A DNA stretch of 64,000 nt from contig JAOARJ010000002.1 in assembly GCA_025210615.1 (NCBI GenBank), positions 346,714 to 410,713 on the forward strand, read 5' to 3'. The DNA is from Candidatus Altimarinota bacterium. GTDB taxonomy: Bacteria > Patescibacteriota > Gracilibacteria > BD1-5 > UBA6164. The notes below the pieces were generated by a model. The model ran no database searches. It worked only from the letters and a program-made list of their open reading frames with translations, and was not told where the DNA came from. Position numbers and translations under genes: made by a program. Each line of letters begins with the position of its first letter. Position 1 is the stretch's first letter. Positions 40,108 to 50,650 of the stretch are shown here, piece by piece.

Positions 40108-40866
40108 TTAGAAATATTGTTTTAAAAACTTATCAAATTCTTTCTTCATAGAATTATTGTGTTCTCCCTTAAACACATGCCCTTCTCACTCTATTACTAC
40201 CAATTTTTTATCTTTTGTTTTCAGCTTATTATAAACTAATTTATGATTTTTTAAAGGAGTTCAAGTATCTCACGACATCACCATCATCAAAACAGGATTT
40301 TGTATATTATCACTATTTTCTAAAATATCATATTTCAAAACATCATTTCTAAAATCTTTCGTAATTCTTCTTTTTATTCAGTTAGAACCAATCCGTTCAA
40401 CATATCAATTTTTCTTAAATTCTGGAAGAGTAAAACGACGATAACAATCAGTAAATTCTCATCATAAAAATAATGAAGCTGGGAACACTCAAGAAACTTT
40501 ATCTGGATAATTTGTGTTATAATAAAAAGTTGTCGCTGCTCACATAGAATGTCCAGCTAAAAAAAATTTTTCTTTATAAAGTTTTTGACTTTCAGCCCAA
40601 GAAATTACATCTTCTAAATCATTATAATGACTTGTCAAAGTTATATCTTCAATTTTTCATTCACTTTCTCAAAAACTATTGCTGGCATCAAAACTCACAG
40701 TGCAGAAGTCATTATTTACTAATGTTTCTCTCATTCAAGCTATTGTCACAGATTCTTTTGTTCATCAAAGTCAATGTTCAACGAAAGCTAATTTACTAGC
40801 CCCAGAATTTTCTACCAAAACGCAAATTTTTAATCACAATCTATTTTTTATAAAAAATTTCTCCAT
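40108..40866 (-). CDS. Alpha/beta hydrolase, copy 2
   Basis: A 252-aa paralogue of the downstream gene. It has KLAFVEHGLGGTKESVTIAG, FCTVSFDASNSFGESEGKIE and FFLAGHSMGAATTFYYN with the same GHSMG elbow. VLMMVMSGDTGTPLKNHK supplies the Asp region and VIEGEGHVFKGEHN the catalytic His. The two copies keep order and motifs but differ in many surface residues, so they may act on different substrates. Tandem-hairpin element 4 lies upstream, between this gene and polA. Confidence 0.88.
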
Positions 40867-40895
40867 AATAATTTTAAATTAAATTTTATTGGGGT

Positions 40896-40966
40896 GCAGC
40901 CCTTCTTCTATAATTTTAAATGAAAGGGCTGCGCCTCGGCAGGGCTCGTCGAAGACGAGCCCTGCC
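40896..40966 (-). repeat. Tandem-hairpin element 4 (3' of polA)
   Basis: GCAGCCCTT...AAGGGCTGC (40896-40932), then a 13-bp GC-rich hairpin GGCAGGGCTCGTC-GAA-GACGAGCCCTGCC (40938-40966) with a 3-nt loop, ending 6 nt beyond the polA stop. The element is far richer in GC than its surroundings. Confidence 0.7.
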
Positions 40967-40971
40967 ATAAA

Positions 40972-42435
40972 CTACTTAGCTTCTTTCCAATTTTTTCAAG
41001 AATTATAATCAACTTTTAATACAATTTCAGCTTCTATTATACTTTCCATAATTTCAACTATATTTTTTGTAATTACCTCTTCTTCATCAGCTTTAACATT
41101 AAACACAAGCTCATCATGCACTTGAATAATCATCTGCGATTTTAAATTATTTTTAGTTAAAAATTCTTGAACTTTTATCATCGCTATTTTTATAATATCA
41201 GCTGCCGAACCTTGAATAGGGCTATTTATCGCTTCTCTTTCAGCTCAAGTCTTCACTAATTTATTCCTATCATTTATTCATTTTATAAAACGCTTCCTAC
41301 CAAACATCGTTTCTACATAGCCAATTTCTTCACAAGTTTTTATCATTTTGTTAAAAAACTCACGCACTCCAGAATATCTTTCAAAAAAAGTATCAATATA
41401 TTTTTTCGCTTCTTTTTGAGAAATATCAAGCCTTTTAGCAAGTGAAAAAGCACTCACTCAATATACAACACTAAAATTTATCATCTTCGCATAACTTCTT
41501 TCTTTACTAGAAATTTCTTCTTTTTCAAAAATAAATTTCGCAGTTCTCGCATGTATATCCTCTCAATTTTTAAATGCTTGTAAAAGCTCCTTATCTCAGC
41601 TTAAAATAGCAAGCAATCTAAGTTCAACCTGAGAATAATCAAACGCCATTAATTTATCTCCTTTTTCAAAAGGAACAAAAGCCTTTCTAATCTCTCAAGC
41701 AAGCCCATCATCTTGAGGAATATTTTGCAAATTAGGATTTGTAGATGAAAGTCTTCAAGTTGATACAATTGTTTGATTAAATGAAGAATGAATTTTTCAA
41801 GTTTCTTTATTCACTAAATCTAAAAGTCCTTCAACATAAGTTGATAAAAGCTTATTATAATGCCTAAAAGTTACAATTTTTTCTGCGATAGGAAAATTTT
41901 TCGCTAAATTTTCTAATACTTCAGCGTTCACACTATATCAAGTTTTTGTTTTCTTCCCTTTTGGTAAATCTAATTTTTCAAACAGAATATATCCTACTTG
42001 TTTTGGCGAATTTATATTAAACTGACTTCAAGCTAATTCAAAAATTTCATCTTGTAATATTTTTAATTCTTTTTTTAATATATCCCCTATTTCTTCAAGT
42101 TTTTTTTCGTCTATTTTTACTCAGTTATTTTCCATAGTTCTAAGTACTTCAAGCAAAGGAAAATCTATTTCATCTAATATTTTTTTATCTTCTTCGCTTA
42201 ATTCCTCTAACTGTTTTTTATATAATTTATGGGTTATATAAACGTCTTCTACGCTGTATTTAGTCGCCGTTTCTAAATCTACCTCACTAAAATTTATTTT
42301 ATTATTATTTGTAATCTCTTTATAACTAATTTTCTCATAATCAAATTGACGCATCGCTAAATCATCTAAAGAAAGCCCTCTTTCTCAAGGATTTTTTAAA
42401 TATTCTCAAATTAATGTATCATAAAATTTAGCCAT
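40972..42435 (-). CDS. polA: DNA polymerase I, polymerase domain with remnant exonuclease domain
   Basis: A 487-aa family A polymerase. The palm has LMAFDYSQVELRLLAILSGD (motif A), RSYAKMINFSVVYGVSAFSL (motif B, finger helix) and QMIIQVHDELVFNVK (motif C). The preceding 100 residues keep only the end of the 3'-5' exonuclease domain (KFYDTLIGEYLKNPGERGLS), and the 5'-nuclease domain is absent, against about 900 aa for a complete protein. ATG 42435 overlaps the stop of the membrane-protein gene upstream by 8 nt, which supports this start through coupling. Confidence 0.93.
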
Positions 42436-42727
42436 TATAACAATATAAGAAAAATAAAAATCATCCGTAAAAATATGGTAAAACTGCAAAAATAAGTCAT
42501 TTTTTTACGTCTTTTTTATAACTATTTAACGAATATAAAACTCAAATCACTAAAAATAGTATATAGAATAAATGTAAAAATAAAAGTCAAAAATCTACAT
42601 AAAAAGGCTCAAAAGGATACTTTGGTCATCAAATAGATGAAACAATTCAAGATACAATAAAAGGACTAGCCACAAAAACCGCTATCAAAACACTAATAAG
42701 ATTTAAAGAAAATATAACCTGTTTCAT
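42428..42727 (-). CDS. Small membrane protein upstream of polA (99 aa)
   Basis: It starts MKQVIFSLNLISVLIAVFVA and has about three hydrophobic helices, including FGLLFLHLFYILFLVIGVLY and GLIFAVLPYFYGGFLFFLY. Six or more glycines are UGA-coded, so the frame is real under the altered code. It ends inside the first codons of polA. The function is unknown. The neighbour at 42731, with similar size and layout, may be a paralogue. Confidence 0.72.
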
Positions 42728-42730
42728 ATT

Positions 42731-43027
42731 TTAATAAAAATTAACAATAAAAATCTGAATAAATATACTAAATACAAAAAATAAAATCGGAAAACTTGCT
42801 AAAAAAACAGCAGTATCATTATCCTCTTCCAAAAGCGAACCAAATAAACAAAATAAAAATGTTAATGGTGAAGAAGCTCAAATACAAATCGGAATAACCA
42901 CAGAACTTAATCAATTTGAAAATCAAAAACTAAGGCCAATTATAAGAAAAAATGCAAAAATATAAAAGAAATTTATCACAAATGATATTATATTTAAGCT
43001 ATAAATAAGTGTATTATTTCTTTGCAT
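42731..43027 (-). CDS. Small membrane protein (98 aa)
   Basis: It starts MQRNNTLIYSLNIISFVINF and has at least three hydrophobic helices (FYIFAFFLIIGLSFGFS, SPLTFLFCLFGSLLEED, ASFPILFFVFSIFIQIFIV). Not recognised. It lies 3 nt before the next membrane-protein gene, with which it shares size and an N-terminal SLNxIS pattern. The two probably form a duplicated pair in an operon leading into polA. Confidence 0.7.
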
Positions 43028-43055
43028 AAAACTATATTTAAAAAATATTTTTATT

Positions 43056-43733
43056 TTACTTTTTTTTATCAAATCAAATTAAATACATCTCAAAACTTCT
43101 ATCACGACATGCCATTGGCTTGTACTCAGTCATTCTATGGAATCTTTTTCTTACCTGCATCGCCAAATCATTAAAATCTTCTCATTTAAAAACTTTTAAT
43201 ATCAAATTTCATCACTTTTTTAAAAATTCATCAGCAAATTCACATATTGCAATATTAAGTTCAACACTCGCATATTGATCTACATCTTTTATTCAAGTCG
43301 TATTCGGCGCTATATCACTAGTTATTAAATCAACTTTTTCTTCTCAAAATATTTCTTTAACTTGAGGCTTTAATTTTTCAAATTCAAAAATACTTTCTTG
43401 GATTGTCATCACATTAGGATAAGAAAAAGGTTTTATTTGTTTAATATCTATTCATAAAACAGGTTTTTCTCTAACAATATTCCTTATAGCTTGCAAAAAA
43501 CTACCTGGAGCAGCACCAACATCTATCACGCTATAATCAGGCTGTATCAAATCAAATCTTTCTTGAAGCTCAAGAAGTTTATAAACACTTCTCGCTCTAT
43601 AACCAGCTTTTTGAGCTTTTATAGCATATTCATCACGAACAATATATTGTCCTTTTTTTGTATTTTTCTTTCTATGGTGTCCTGTTTTATTTATAGTTTT
43701 TCTTTGTCAGGAATTTCTATTTCTTTTTGCCAT
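43056..43733 (-). CDS. rlmE: 23S rRNA 2'-O-methyltransferase RlmE (FtsJ)
   Basis: A 225-aa SAM-dependent enzyme for U2552 of 23S rRNA. After a basic N-terminal tail (KKNTKKGQYIVRDEYAIKAQ) it has AGYRARSVYKLLELQERFD and the SAM site YSVIDVGAAPGSFLQAIRN. VDLITSDIAPNTTGIKDVDQ and ILKVFKGEDFNDLAMQVRKR follow. The K-D-K-E catalytic residues appear in order. The C-terminus SFEMYLIGFDKKK is typical. Transcribed toward the small membrane genes. Confidence 0.94.
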
Positions 43734-43756
43734 AAATAATTATTTTTATTTTTTTA

Positions 43757-44431
43757 TTATAATTTTGCATTCCATTCTCGCATAAAATCTTCTAAAAATC
43801 TTTCTAAAACTTCGTGTCTAATAAGAGCTTCTTTGCGTCAAGTTTCTGTTTTCATCATATCTTTTATTTTGAGTAATTTTTCATAAAAATGATTTATAGA
43901 ATGACTATTTTCATCTTTATACTGAGCTATATAATCTTCTTTATCTTTATAATCATTTGGTTTTATTTCTGGATTATAAATTTGTCTACCATGTGCTCAT
44001 CAGAAAGCAAAAGTTCTAGCGATAACAATAGCTCAAGTAGCGTCTAGTCTATCAGCATCCATAACAATAAATAATTCTTTTTTAACTTCTTCCCTATAAT
44101 TTTCAGTATTAAAAACATCATCATGATAACTCATATTGTCTATTATATAGATAATTTTACCAATGTCACTTTTTTCTACAGCCAAATCTTCTAAAATATT
44201 TTTTGCAATATTAGAACTTTCTTCTTTTAGATTATTAAATTTATAATCTCACATTTCGTGAAGCAAAGCAGCACATTCTATAATAAACATATCTCATCAT
44301 TCTTTTTCAGCTATAGCTTTAGCATTATTATAAACTCTAAACACATGAAAATTATCATATCCCGTTTTTTCTCAAGATAATTTTTCTTTTACAATATCTT
44401 TTAGCTTATTTATAATTTCATTTTTTTGCAT
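43757..44431 (-). CDS. HD-domain phosphohydrolase
   Basis: A 224-aa protein of the HD superfamily. FHVFRVYNNAKAIAEKEGGD holds the first His, AALLHEMGDYKFNNL the HD-like pair (as HE...D), and IIYIIDNMSYHDDVFN and VMDADRLDATGAIVIARTFA the remaining metal ligands. The C-terminal half with HGRQIYNPEIKPNDYKDKED resembles uncharacterised YedJ-type members. These enzymes act on nucleotides or phosphate esters; the substrate is not known. It lies 12 nt before the repeat-protein gene's end. Confidence 0.85.
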
Positions 44432-44442
44432 AATGTAGATAA

Positions 44443-45096
44443 TTAATCAGATAATTTTATATTAAGACCTTTTGGTGTATTTCAATTATTTAACAAATAT
44501 TCTCTTACATTTTCGCTTTCATCTCTTGATAATTCTATCAAAATCTTTTTGGGTGTATTTGGATTATTAGCAACTCATGCTCTAACTGTTTCATCTTTAT
44601 CTTTTGATAGCTTTACTAAAAGTTCTGGTCTTAAAGACCAATTAAAAGAAGCTCAAGCTCTAACTTCAGCGCTATTATCTTCAGATAATTTTTCTAAAAT
44701 ATCTTCTGGAGTATTTCAGTTATTAGCAACAGCACTTCTTATTTCTTCATTATGACTTTGTGATAATTTGATCAAAACTTCTTTCGGAGTACTTTCATTA
44801 TAAGCCACCCAAACTATAATTTCTTCGTTACTATCTTCAGAAAACTTTATTAAAATATCTTGAGGTGTATTCTCATTACTAGCAATCGCTCCTCTTACTT
44901 CATCGTTTTCATCATCAGATAATTCCATTAAAATAGGAATTGGAGTATTCCAATTCATTCCAACAGAAGCTCTCACCTCCTCATTTTCAGATGAAGATAA
45001 TTCTATCAAAACTTCTTTAGATGTTTCAGGCAAACAAGCAATGTCAACTTTTTGCTCATCTGTCATAGAACTAATATCACCAACAATATAACTCAT
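44443..45096 (-). CDS. Repeat protein with about eight 26-residue LRV/HEAT-like units
   Basis: A 217-aa protein made almost entirely of a 26-residue unit with consensus NxxTPxxxLxxLSxDxxxxVR plus VAxN. Examples are TPIPILMELSDDENDEVRGA and TPKEVLIKLSQSHNEEIRSA. About eight units are visible, the last one partial. The arrangement matches leucine-rich-repeat-variant or HEAT-type helical solenoids that bind proteins. No signal peptide is present, so it is probably cytoplasmic. Upstream of murF's end; a partner is not identifiable. Confidence 0.85.
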
Positions 45097-45120
45097 ATAA
45101 AACTAAATTAATAAATAAAT

Positions 45121-46515
45121 CTAAAAATAATTATCTGTAAAATCATTTTGAAATACAATAGCATCGCTATTATTAAGGTATTTTCAAATATTTTTATGAG
45201 CTTCTTGCGTTGTATCAAAAAATACAATATTTTCTTTATCAAATCAAGATTTTAATAATCAAGCTTCTATATTTCTCGCACCTTTATTTTCTATTAATAA
45301 TACTTTATCAAGTTTAGCATCAGTAAGCAGTTTTCATATCTCTAAATGCACCTGCTTAGATTTATCTCAGAGCTCAACTAATCAAGGAGTTAAATATAAT
45401 TTTTTTCAAGAATTATTCACATTTTTTAGCATATTTATAGTACTTTTCACTCCTTCAAAATTTCAATTATAAGAATCGTCTATCACTATTACTCCAGTAT
45501 TTGGATTTTCAATTCTTGATAATCTATGCTCAACAGGTTCAATTTCTGCTAATTTCTCTATAATTTTTTCTTCTTTTATATTAAAATATTTTCAAATTTC
45601 ATAAGCTATAACAAAATTTTTAGCACTATGTCAAGCAAGCAGTTTACTATAAAAACTCTTATTATTATAATCAAAATTAAATCACATAAAATTATCTGCA
45701 TAAGAAACTTCTATGTCTTTTATTTTTATAATTTCAGCTTTAATATTCGCTTTGTTATCTAAATGATCAGCTATATGTTCATTGCTATAATCAAGCAGAA
45801 CTAATCAAGATTTATCTATAAATTCTGGTAATTCAAATTTTGCTTTTTTAATATTTTCAATACTCTTAAATCTCTCTAAATGTTGATAAGTTATTCAAGT
45901 TAAAACTCATACCGTAGGCTCTACAATATCACACATTTCAGCTATATCTCAAATTTCATAAGCCCCCATTTCAACGATTAAAACTTCATATTTACTCAAA
46001 TCCGTTTTTAAAATAACTTCGCTTATTCATAATGGCGTATTTTTATTTCATTCACTCGCTAAAACTTTATATTTAACGCTTAAAACTTCTTTTAAAACTT
46101 CTTTAGTCGAAGTTTTTCAATATGAACCTGTTATTCAAATTATTTTTAAATTATTATATTTTTTAAGTTTATTTTTCGCTTTATTTATAATTTTATTTTT
46201 CAAATATCTATCTAAAGGAATCAATAAAAAATTTGCAATTACTAAATAAATAGGAAATAAAATTATTTGAAGTAAAGCTAATAAAATCAAGATTATTATT
46301 CAAAGTTTAACAAAAATTAAGTAAAAAATAACATAATCTAAAATAGCAAATATTCCAGCTAAAAATAAAAGTAAAATAGCTTTTTTTGTCCAATCTAAAC
46401 TTTGTCTTTCGCTTCATAAAAGCCAAAATCAAGGTCTACTATAAATAAAAGATAAAAATCTAGAATTATTATAATTCTCTAATTGAAAAGCTAAAAGTAA
46501 ATTTGTAAAAATCAT
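45121..46515 (-). CDS. murF: MurF with N-terminal membrane domain
   Basis: A 464-aa enzyme that adds D-Ala-D-Ala to the UDP-MurNAc-tripeptide. The first 110 residues hold about three hydrophobic helices (LLLFLAGIFAILDYVIFYLI and others), not found in standard cytoplasmic MurF. The ligase follows: KIIGITGSYGKTSTKEVLKE (ATP loop), VLIVEMGAYEIGDIAEMCD and GVIVIDDSYNGNFEGVKSTI. This enzyme would be membrane-anchored. It lies upstream of mnmA's end on the same strand, with 18 nt between them. Confidence 0.9.
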
Positions 46516-46533
46516 TTTTATTTAATTTAAATT

Positions 46534-47592
46534 TTAATCTATAAAAGCACTCACAATAAGTTCATCTTCCTTATATATAGCAACCACTTGTCCTGAAGTT
46601 ATTGCTCTTTGAGGTTCTTTAAACTCTACTTTTATTCTACCTCATCACAAATCAAACACCTCGCAATCTTGGTCTGCTTGTCTATATCTAGTTTTCGCTT
46701 TGGCTTTAAAAGGCATTTCTATTTTTTCTGCTAAATAATGAACATTATTCGCTGTTAACTTTTGGCTAAATAAAGCTAAATCTTTTTCTCCTCATACTAT
46801 AATCTCATTTTTTTCAATATCTTTTCAAACTACATATATAGCTGGTCAACCTCATATTCCAAGTCCCTTTCTTTGCCCTATTGTATAATAAAAAATTCAT
46901 TTATGTTTCCCTAAAATATTTCAAGAAGTATCTACTATATTTCATTCTAAATTAGGGATTTTTTTCTCCAAAAATTTACTCATATCAACTTTTCACACAA
47001 AACAAATTCATTGAGAATCTTTACGTTTTGCATTTGGTAATCATATTTTTTCAGCTATTTTCCTCACTTCGCTTTTCTCTAAATTTCAAATCGGAAAAAT
47101 CGCTTTTGAAAGTTGATCTTGTCATAATCAAGCCAAAAAATATGACTGATCTTTGTTGTTATCCACTCATTTTTTAAGATGATAAATTCATTTATCATCG
47201 CAAGTAATATTCGCATAATGACCTGTCGCTATATAATCAAATCAAGCAGCCATAGCTTCATCTAAAAACACACGAAATTTTATCTCACTATTACACATTA
47301 TATCAGGATTTGGCGTAATTCATTTTTTATATCATTCATACATATAATTTAACACTTTATCCTCATATTCATCCACATAATTAAAGATAAAAAAATCTTT
47401 TAATCATAAAAAATCAGACACCTTTCTGGCCTCTGCCAAATCTTCTTTAGTCGGACAATATTCTCACTGGGGAGCCAAATAATTCACCATAAATCATCAA
47501 TAAACTTCGTATCATTCTTGTTGTAATAAGTATGCAGATACCGCGCTATCAACTCATCAAGATATTCAAACTAATACTTTTTTCTTACTCAT
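46534..47592 (-). CDS. mnmA: tRNA 2-thiouridylase MnmA
   Basis: A 352-aa enzyme that thiolates U34 of tRNAs for Glu, Gln and Lys. The N-terminal PP-loop is VLVGISGGVDSAVSAYLLQQ. CPTKEDLAEARKVSDFLG, NPDIMCNSEIKFRVFLDEA and YIATGHYANI follow. The two catalytic cysteines lie in PDIMCN and SQGICFVGK. The C-terminal beta-barrel ends with TSGQVVAIYKEDELI. UGA encodes Gly in the PP-loop. It probably shares a transcript with murF. Confidence 0.95.
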
Positions 47593-47666
47593 TTTTTATA
47601 TTTTTTATTTACTTCTAAATTAGCTCAAATTATATGAATTTTTTGGATAAAATCAAAATAAAAAAC

Positions 47667-47695
47667 TAGTTATTAAAACTAGTTTTATTTTATCC
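47667..47695. terminator. Terminator between mnmA and fibrinogen-like member C
   Basis: AAAACTAGT-TATTA-AAACTAGTTTT stem followed by ATTTT. It overlaps the last codons of member C, so it would stop member C transcription on the minus strand or read-through on the plus strand. Confidence 0.6.
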
Positions 47696-48695
47696 ATAAT
47701 TTAAAAATATCAGTATCTGTCATATTAGCTGGATAAACATTTCATCAAAATATAGAAAAATCATAATGAGAATTAATGAAAAAATTTCTTCTTATTCAAT
47801 CCCGCCGTCTATATCATAAACTTACTGTAGCAGAAGGAACAGTACTACACCGATTACATGAATGAAATAATTGTGGAATATCATAACCACTTGTATTTCA
47901 AGGAAGCATTCTATCATCCTTTCAAAATACAGCAAATCAATCAGTACAAATTTTTGTTTGAGGCCGTCAAGGCAAGAAAGATACTTTAGTTTGAGAAGGA
48001 TATTTTGTAGAGTTACTAACTGGCGGAATCCGTCAAGTATAACTAGTTCAAGGTCTATAAAATAATTCGTTTAAAGTATTTGCTTCTTCAGGAAGATTAA
48101 AAATAGATGCTTCTTTTCATTCATATTCCATACGTAATTTACCAATTCAAATATCTCAAGCTCTAATATATTTAGATAAATAAAAATTATTTCATCAAAC
48201 ATATTTTCAATGCAAAGAAGCAAATGATGAATCAAAATCTACATTAGGCTTTGTTGTATATCTTCTTAACGAACTCATAACTAATATCCAACCTCATCCA
48301 TCATATTCCATATCACAATAAACTTCAAAAGGAGCATTTCATACTCATTCTCAATCAGGATCTATATAATAGTTTTTATTCTCTCTTTCTCAATCATTGT
48401 ATAATGATAAACAAGAAGTTCAAGGATTGCTAATAGTTCCTTTCTCTCATAAACATTTTTTTACTCATCACACCTCACTACAAATATTTCAAGTTACATA
48501 TAATTTTCAATCTAGTTTTATATCACCAGAACTAACATCTATTTTATCAGTTAAGCTAGAAATATTTGTCCAAGTTAAATTATCTAAAACTTCTCCTGAG
48601 TTTTTAGTAATAGCAATAGCTCAAATAAAATTAGTTAAATAAATTCAACTTAATAATACTGACAAAAATAAAATATAAATAAAAAACTCTAGCAT
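47685..48695 (-). CDS. Secreted fibrinogen-like protein, family member C
   Basis: A 336-aa protein and the most complete family member. The signal peptide (IYILFLSVLLSGIYLTNFIG) and shared module KNSGEVLDNLTWTNISSLTD come first, then a Cys segment. The fibrinogen C-terminal hallmark is YYIDPDGEGVGNAPFEVYCD, then MEYDGGGWILVMSSLRRYTT. About 190 further residues follow, with Cys pairs (FHSCNRCSTV) and DTDIFKLWIK at the end. It is probably displayed or secreted. The ATG at 48695 lies inside the terminator hairpin of alaS. Confidence 0.8.
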
Positions 48696-48710
48696 TTAGC
48701 TAAAGTTTTT
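48682..48710 (-). terminator. Terminator of alaS
   Basis: On the minus strand AAAACTTTAGC-TAAAT-GCTAGAGTTTTTT, a near-perfect stem followed by T. The start codon of fibrinogen-like member C sits in the second arm. Confidence 0.65.
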
Positions 48711-48716
48711 ATTATT

Positions 48717-50531
48717 TTAATCTTTTATTAACACAGCTTTTATTCTTCTTACACCTCTTGATGAAGCTTGTTCTTTCTTAATTTTAAATCTTCACATTCC
48801 TTGCGTATTTTCTACATGAGGTCATCCACATAATTCTTTTGACATAACTTCTCCCTCTTTCGATTTGAAAGTATAAACCTTTACAGTGTCAGGATATCTA
48901 TCCCAAAAACTAGCTTCTACTCAGCTATTCATAGCATCCTGCTTACTCATATTTTCTAGTATAACCACGCAATTTTTAGATATAATATTATTTACTATTT
49001 CTTCTACTTTATCTAAATCTTCTCTTGACACTTTTTCTCAGTGTGTAAAGTCAAATCTCAATCTATCAGCAGTAATATTTGATCCCGCTTGGTGAACATG
49101 ATCTCATAATACCTCTTGAAGAGCAGCTAATAATAAATGAGTCGCAGAATGAAGTGCTGTAGTAGCTTCACTGTCATCAGCTAGTCATCATTTAAATTTT
49201 TTCTCAGCTCATGCTCTTGATTTAGCTTGATGTTCTTCGAACGCTTTTTCAAATCCTTCTACATCTACTTTAAGACCTTTTTCTTCAGCTAATTCAACAG
49301 TCATTTCAATAGGAAAACCATAAGTATCATATAATTTAAATGCTTTAGGTCCAGCAATAATATCAACTTTTTTCCCTGTTCTCTCTAGTGCAATTTCAAA
49401 TCATTTTAATAATTTTTCAAATTCTTTTAATCATTTTTTTAGTGTAGATAAAAATTGTTTTTCTTCTCTTTCGATTTCTTCTAAAATTATATTTCAATTT
49501 TCTTTTATATTAGGGAAAACTTCACTATAATTATTTACTATTACTTCTGCTACATTTTTCATAAATTCTCATTCAAAACCAAATTTATGAGCTTCTCTAA
49601 TTGCTCTTCTTATAAGCCTTCTAAGGACATATCCTTGGTCTACATTACTAGGAGTAATTCCGTCAGAAATCATTATTACAGCCGTTCTAGTGTGATCAGC
49701 GATAATTCTCACACCTCTCATTGTATCTTCATCATATTTGATATTCAAAACTTCTTCAATCGCCTTGATGATATAATCAAATAAATCTGTATCGTATACT
49801 GATTTTTTACCATTAAGTACAGTAACAATTCTTTCTAATCACATTCAAGTATCAACATTTTGTTGGTTCGCTTTATTGAAATTTCAATTTTCATCTTTTA
49901 CATATTCCATAAACACGTTATTCCAAATTTCCATCCAATTATCTTCATCATTTTCAACATTACTATCTTCTGGTGGGAATTCTCATTCTCATACCCAATA
50001 GAATATTTCTGAATCTGGTCCACAAGGTCCTGTTTCTCCAGCTGGTCCCCACCAGTTTTCACTTTTTGGTAGATAAGAAATTTTACTTCTAGGAATCCCT
50101 ACATTAAACCAAATATCAGCAGACTCTTCATCACGAGGAGCATCTTCATCTCACTCAAAAACAGTTACTGCTAATTTTTTTGGATCAATACCAAATCCGT
50201 GAACTAATAAGTCATAAGACCAATCAATTGATTCTTTTTTGAAGTAATCTCAAAGTGACCAATTTCAAAGCATTTCAAAATAAGTCAAGTGAGAATTATC
50301 CCCTACTTCTTCAATGTCCACAGTTCTAATACACTTTTGTGAGTCAGCTAATCTAGTACCTAGTGGATGTTTTTCTCCTAATAGATAAGGTACTAACGGT
50401 TGCATACCAGCTGTATTAAAAAGCACTGTCGGATCATTTTCTGGAACAACAGGGGCGGATGGAATTATGGCGTGATCTTGCGCCTTAAAATATTCTAAAA
50501 ATTTTTTTCTAATTTCTTTACTTGTTACCAT
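48717..50531 (-). CDS. alaS: Alanyl-tRNA synthetase without C-Ala domain
   Basis: A 604-aa class II synthetase. Catalytic motifs are [60 protein letters not shown] and [20 protein letters not shown]. The editing domain has [20 protein letters not shown] (HxxxH zinc site) and [20 protein letters not shown] with the third ligand pair. It ends there: the C-terminal C-Ala domain of the 870-aa enzyme is missing. Start [11 protein letters not shown] was chosen over an upstream ATG at 50573 because family alignments begin here. Confidence 0.95.
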
Positions 50532-50650
50532 AATTCCATAATTAATTAATAAACTGATGCCTATAATAAACAAAAAAGTTTTTTTTTCAAGAAAAAATAT
50601 ATATAATGCGTCAAGTTTAATAAATTATATTAATAAATAACTATAAAATA

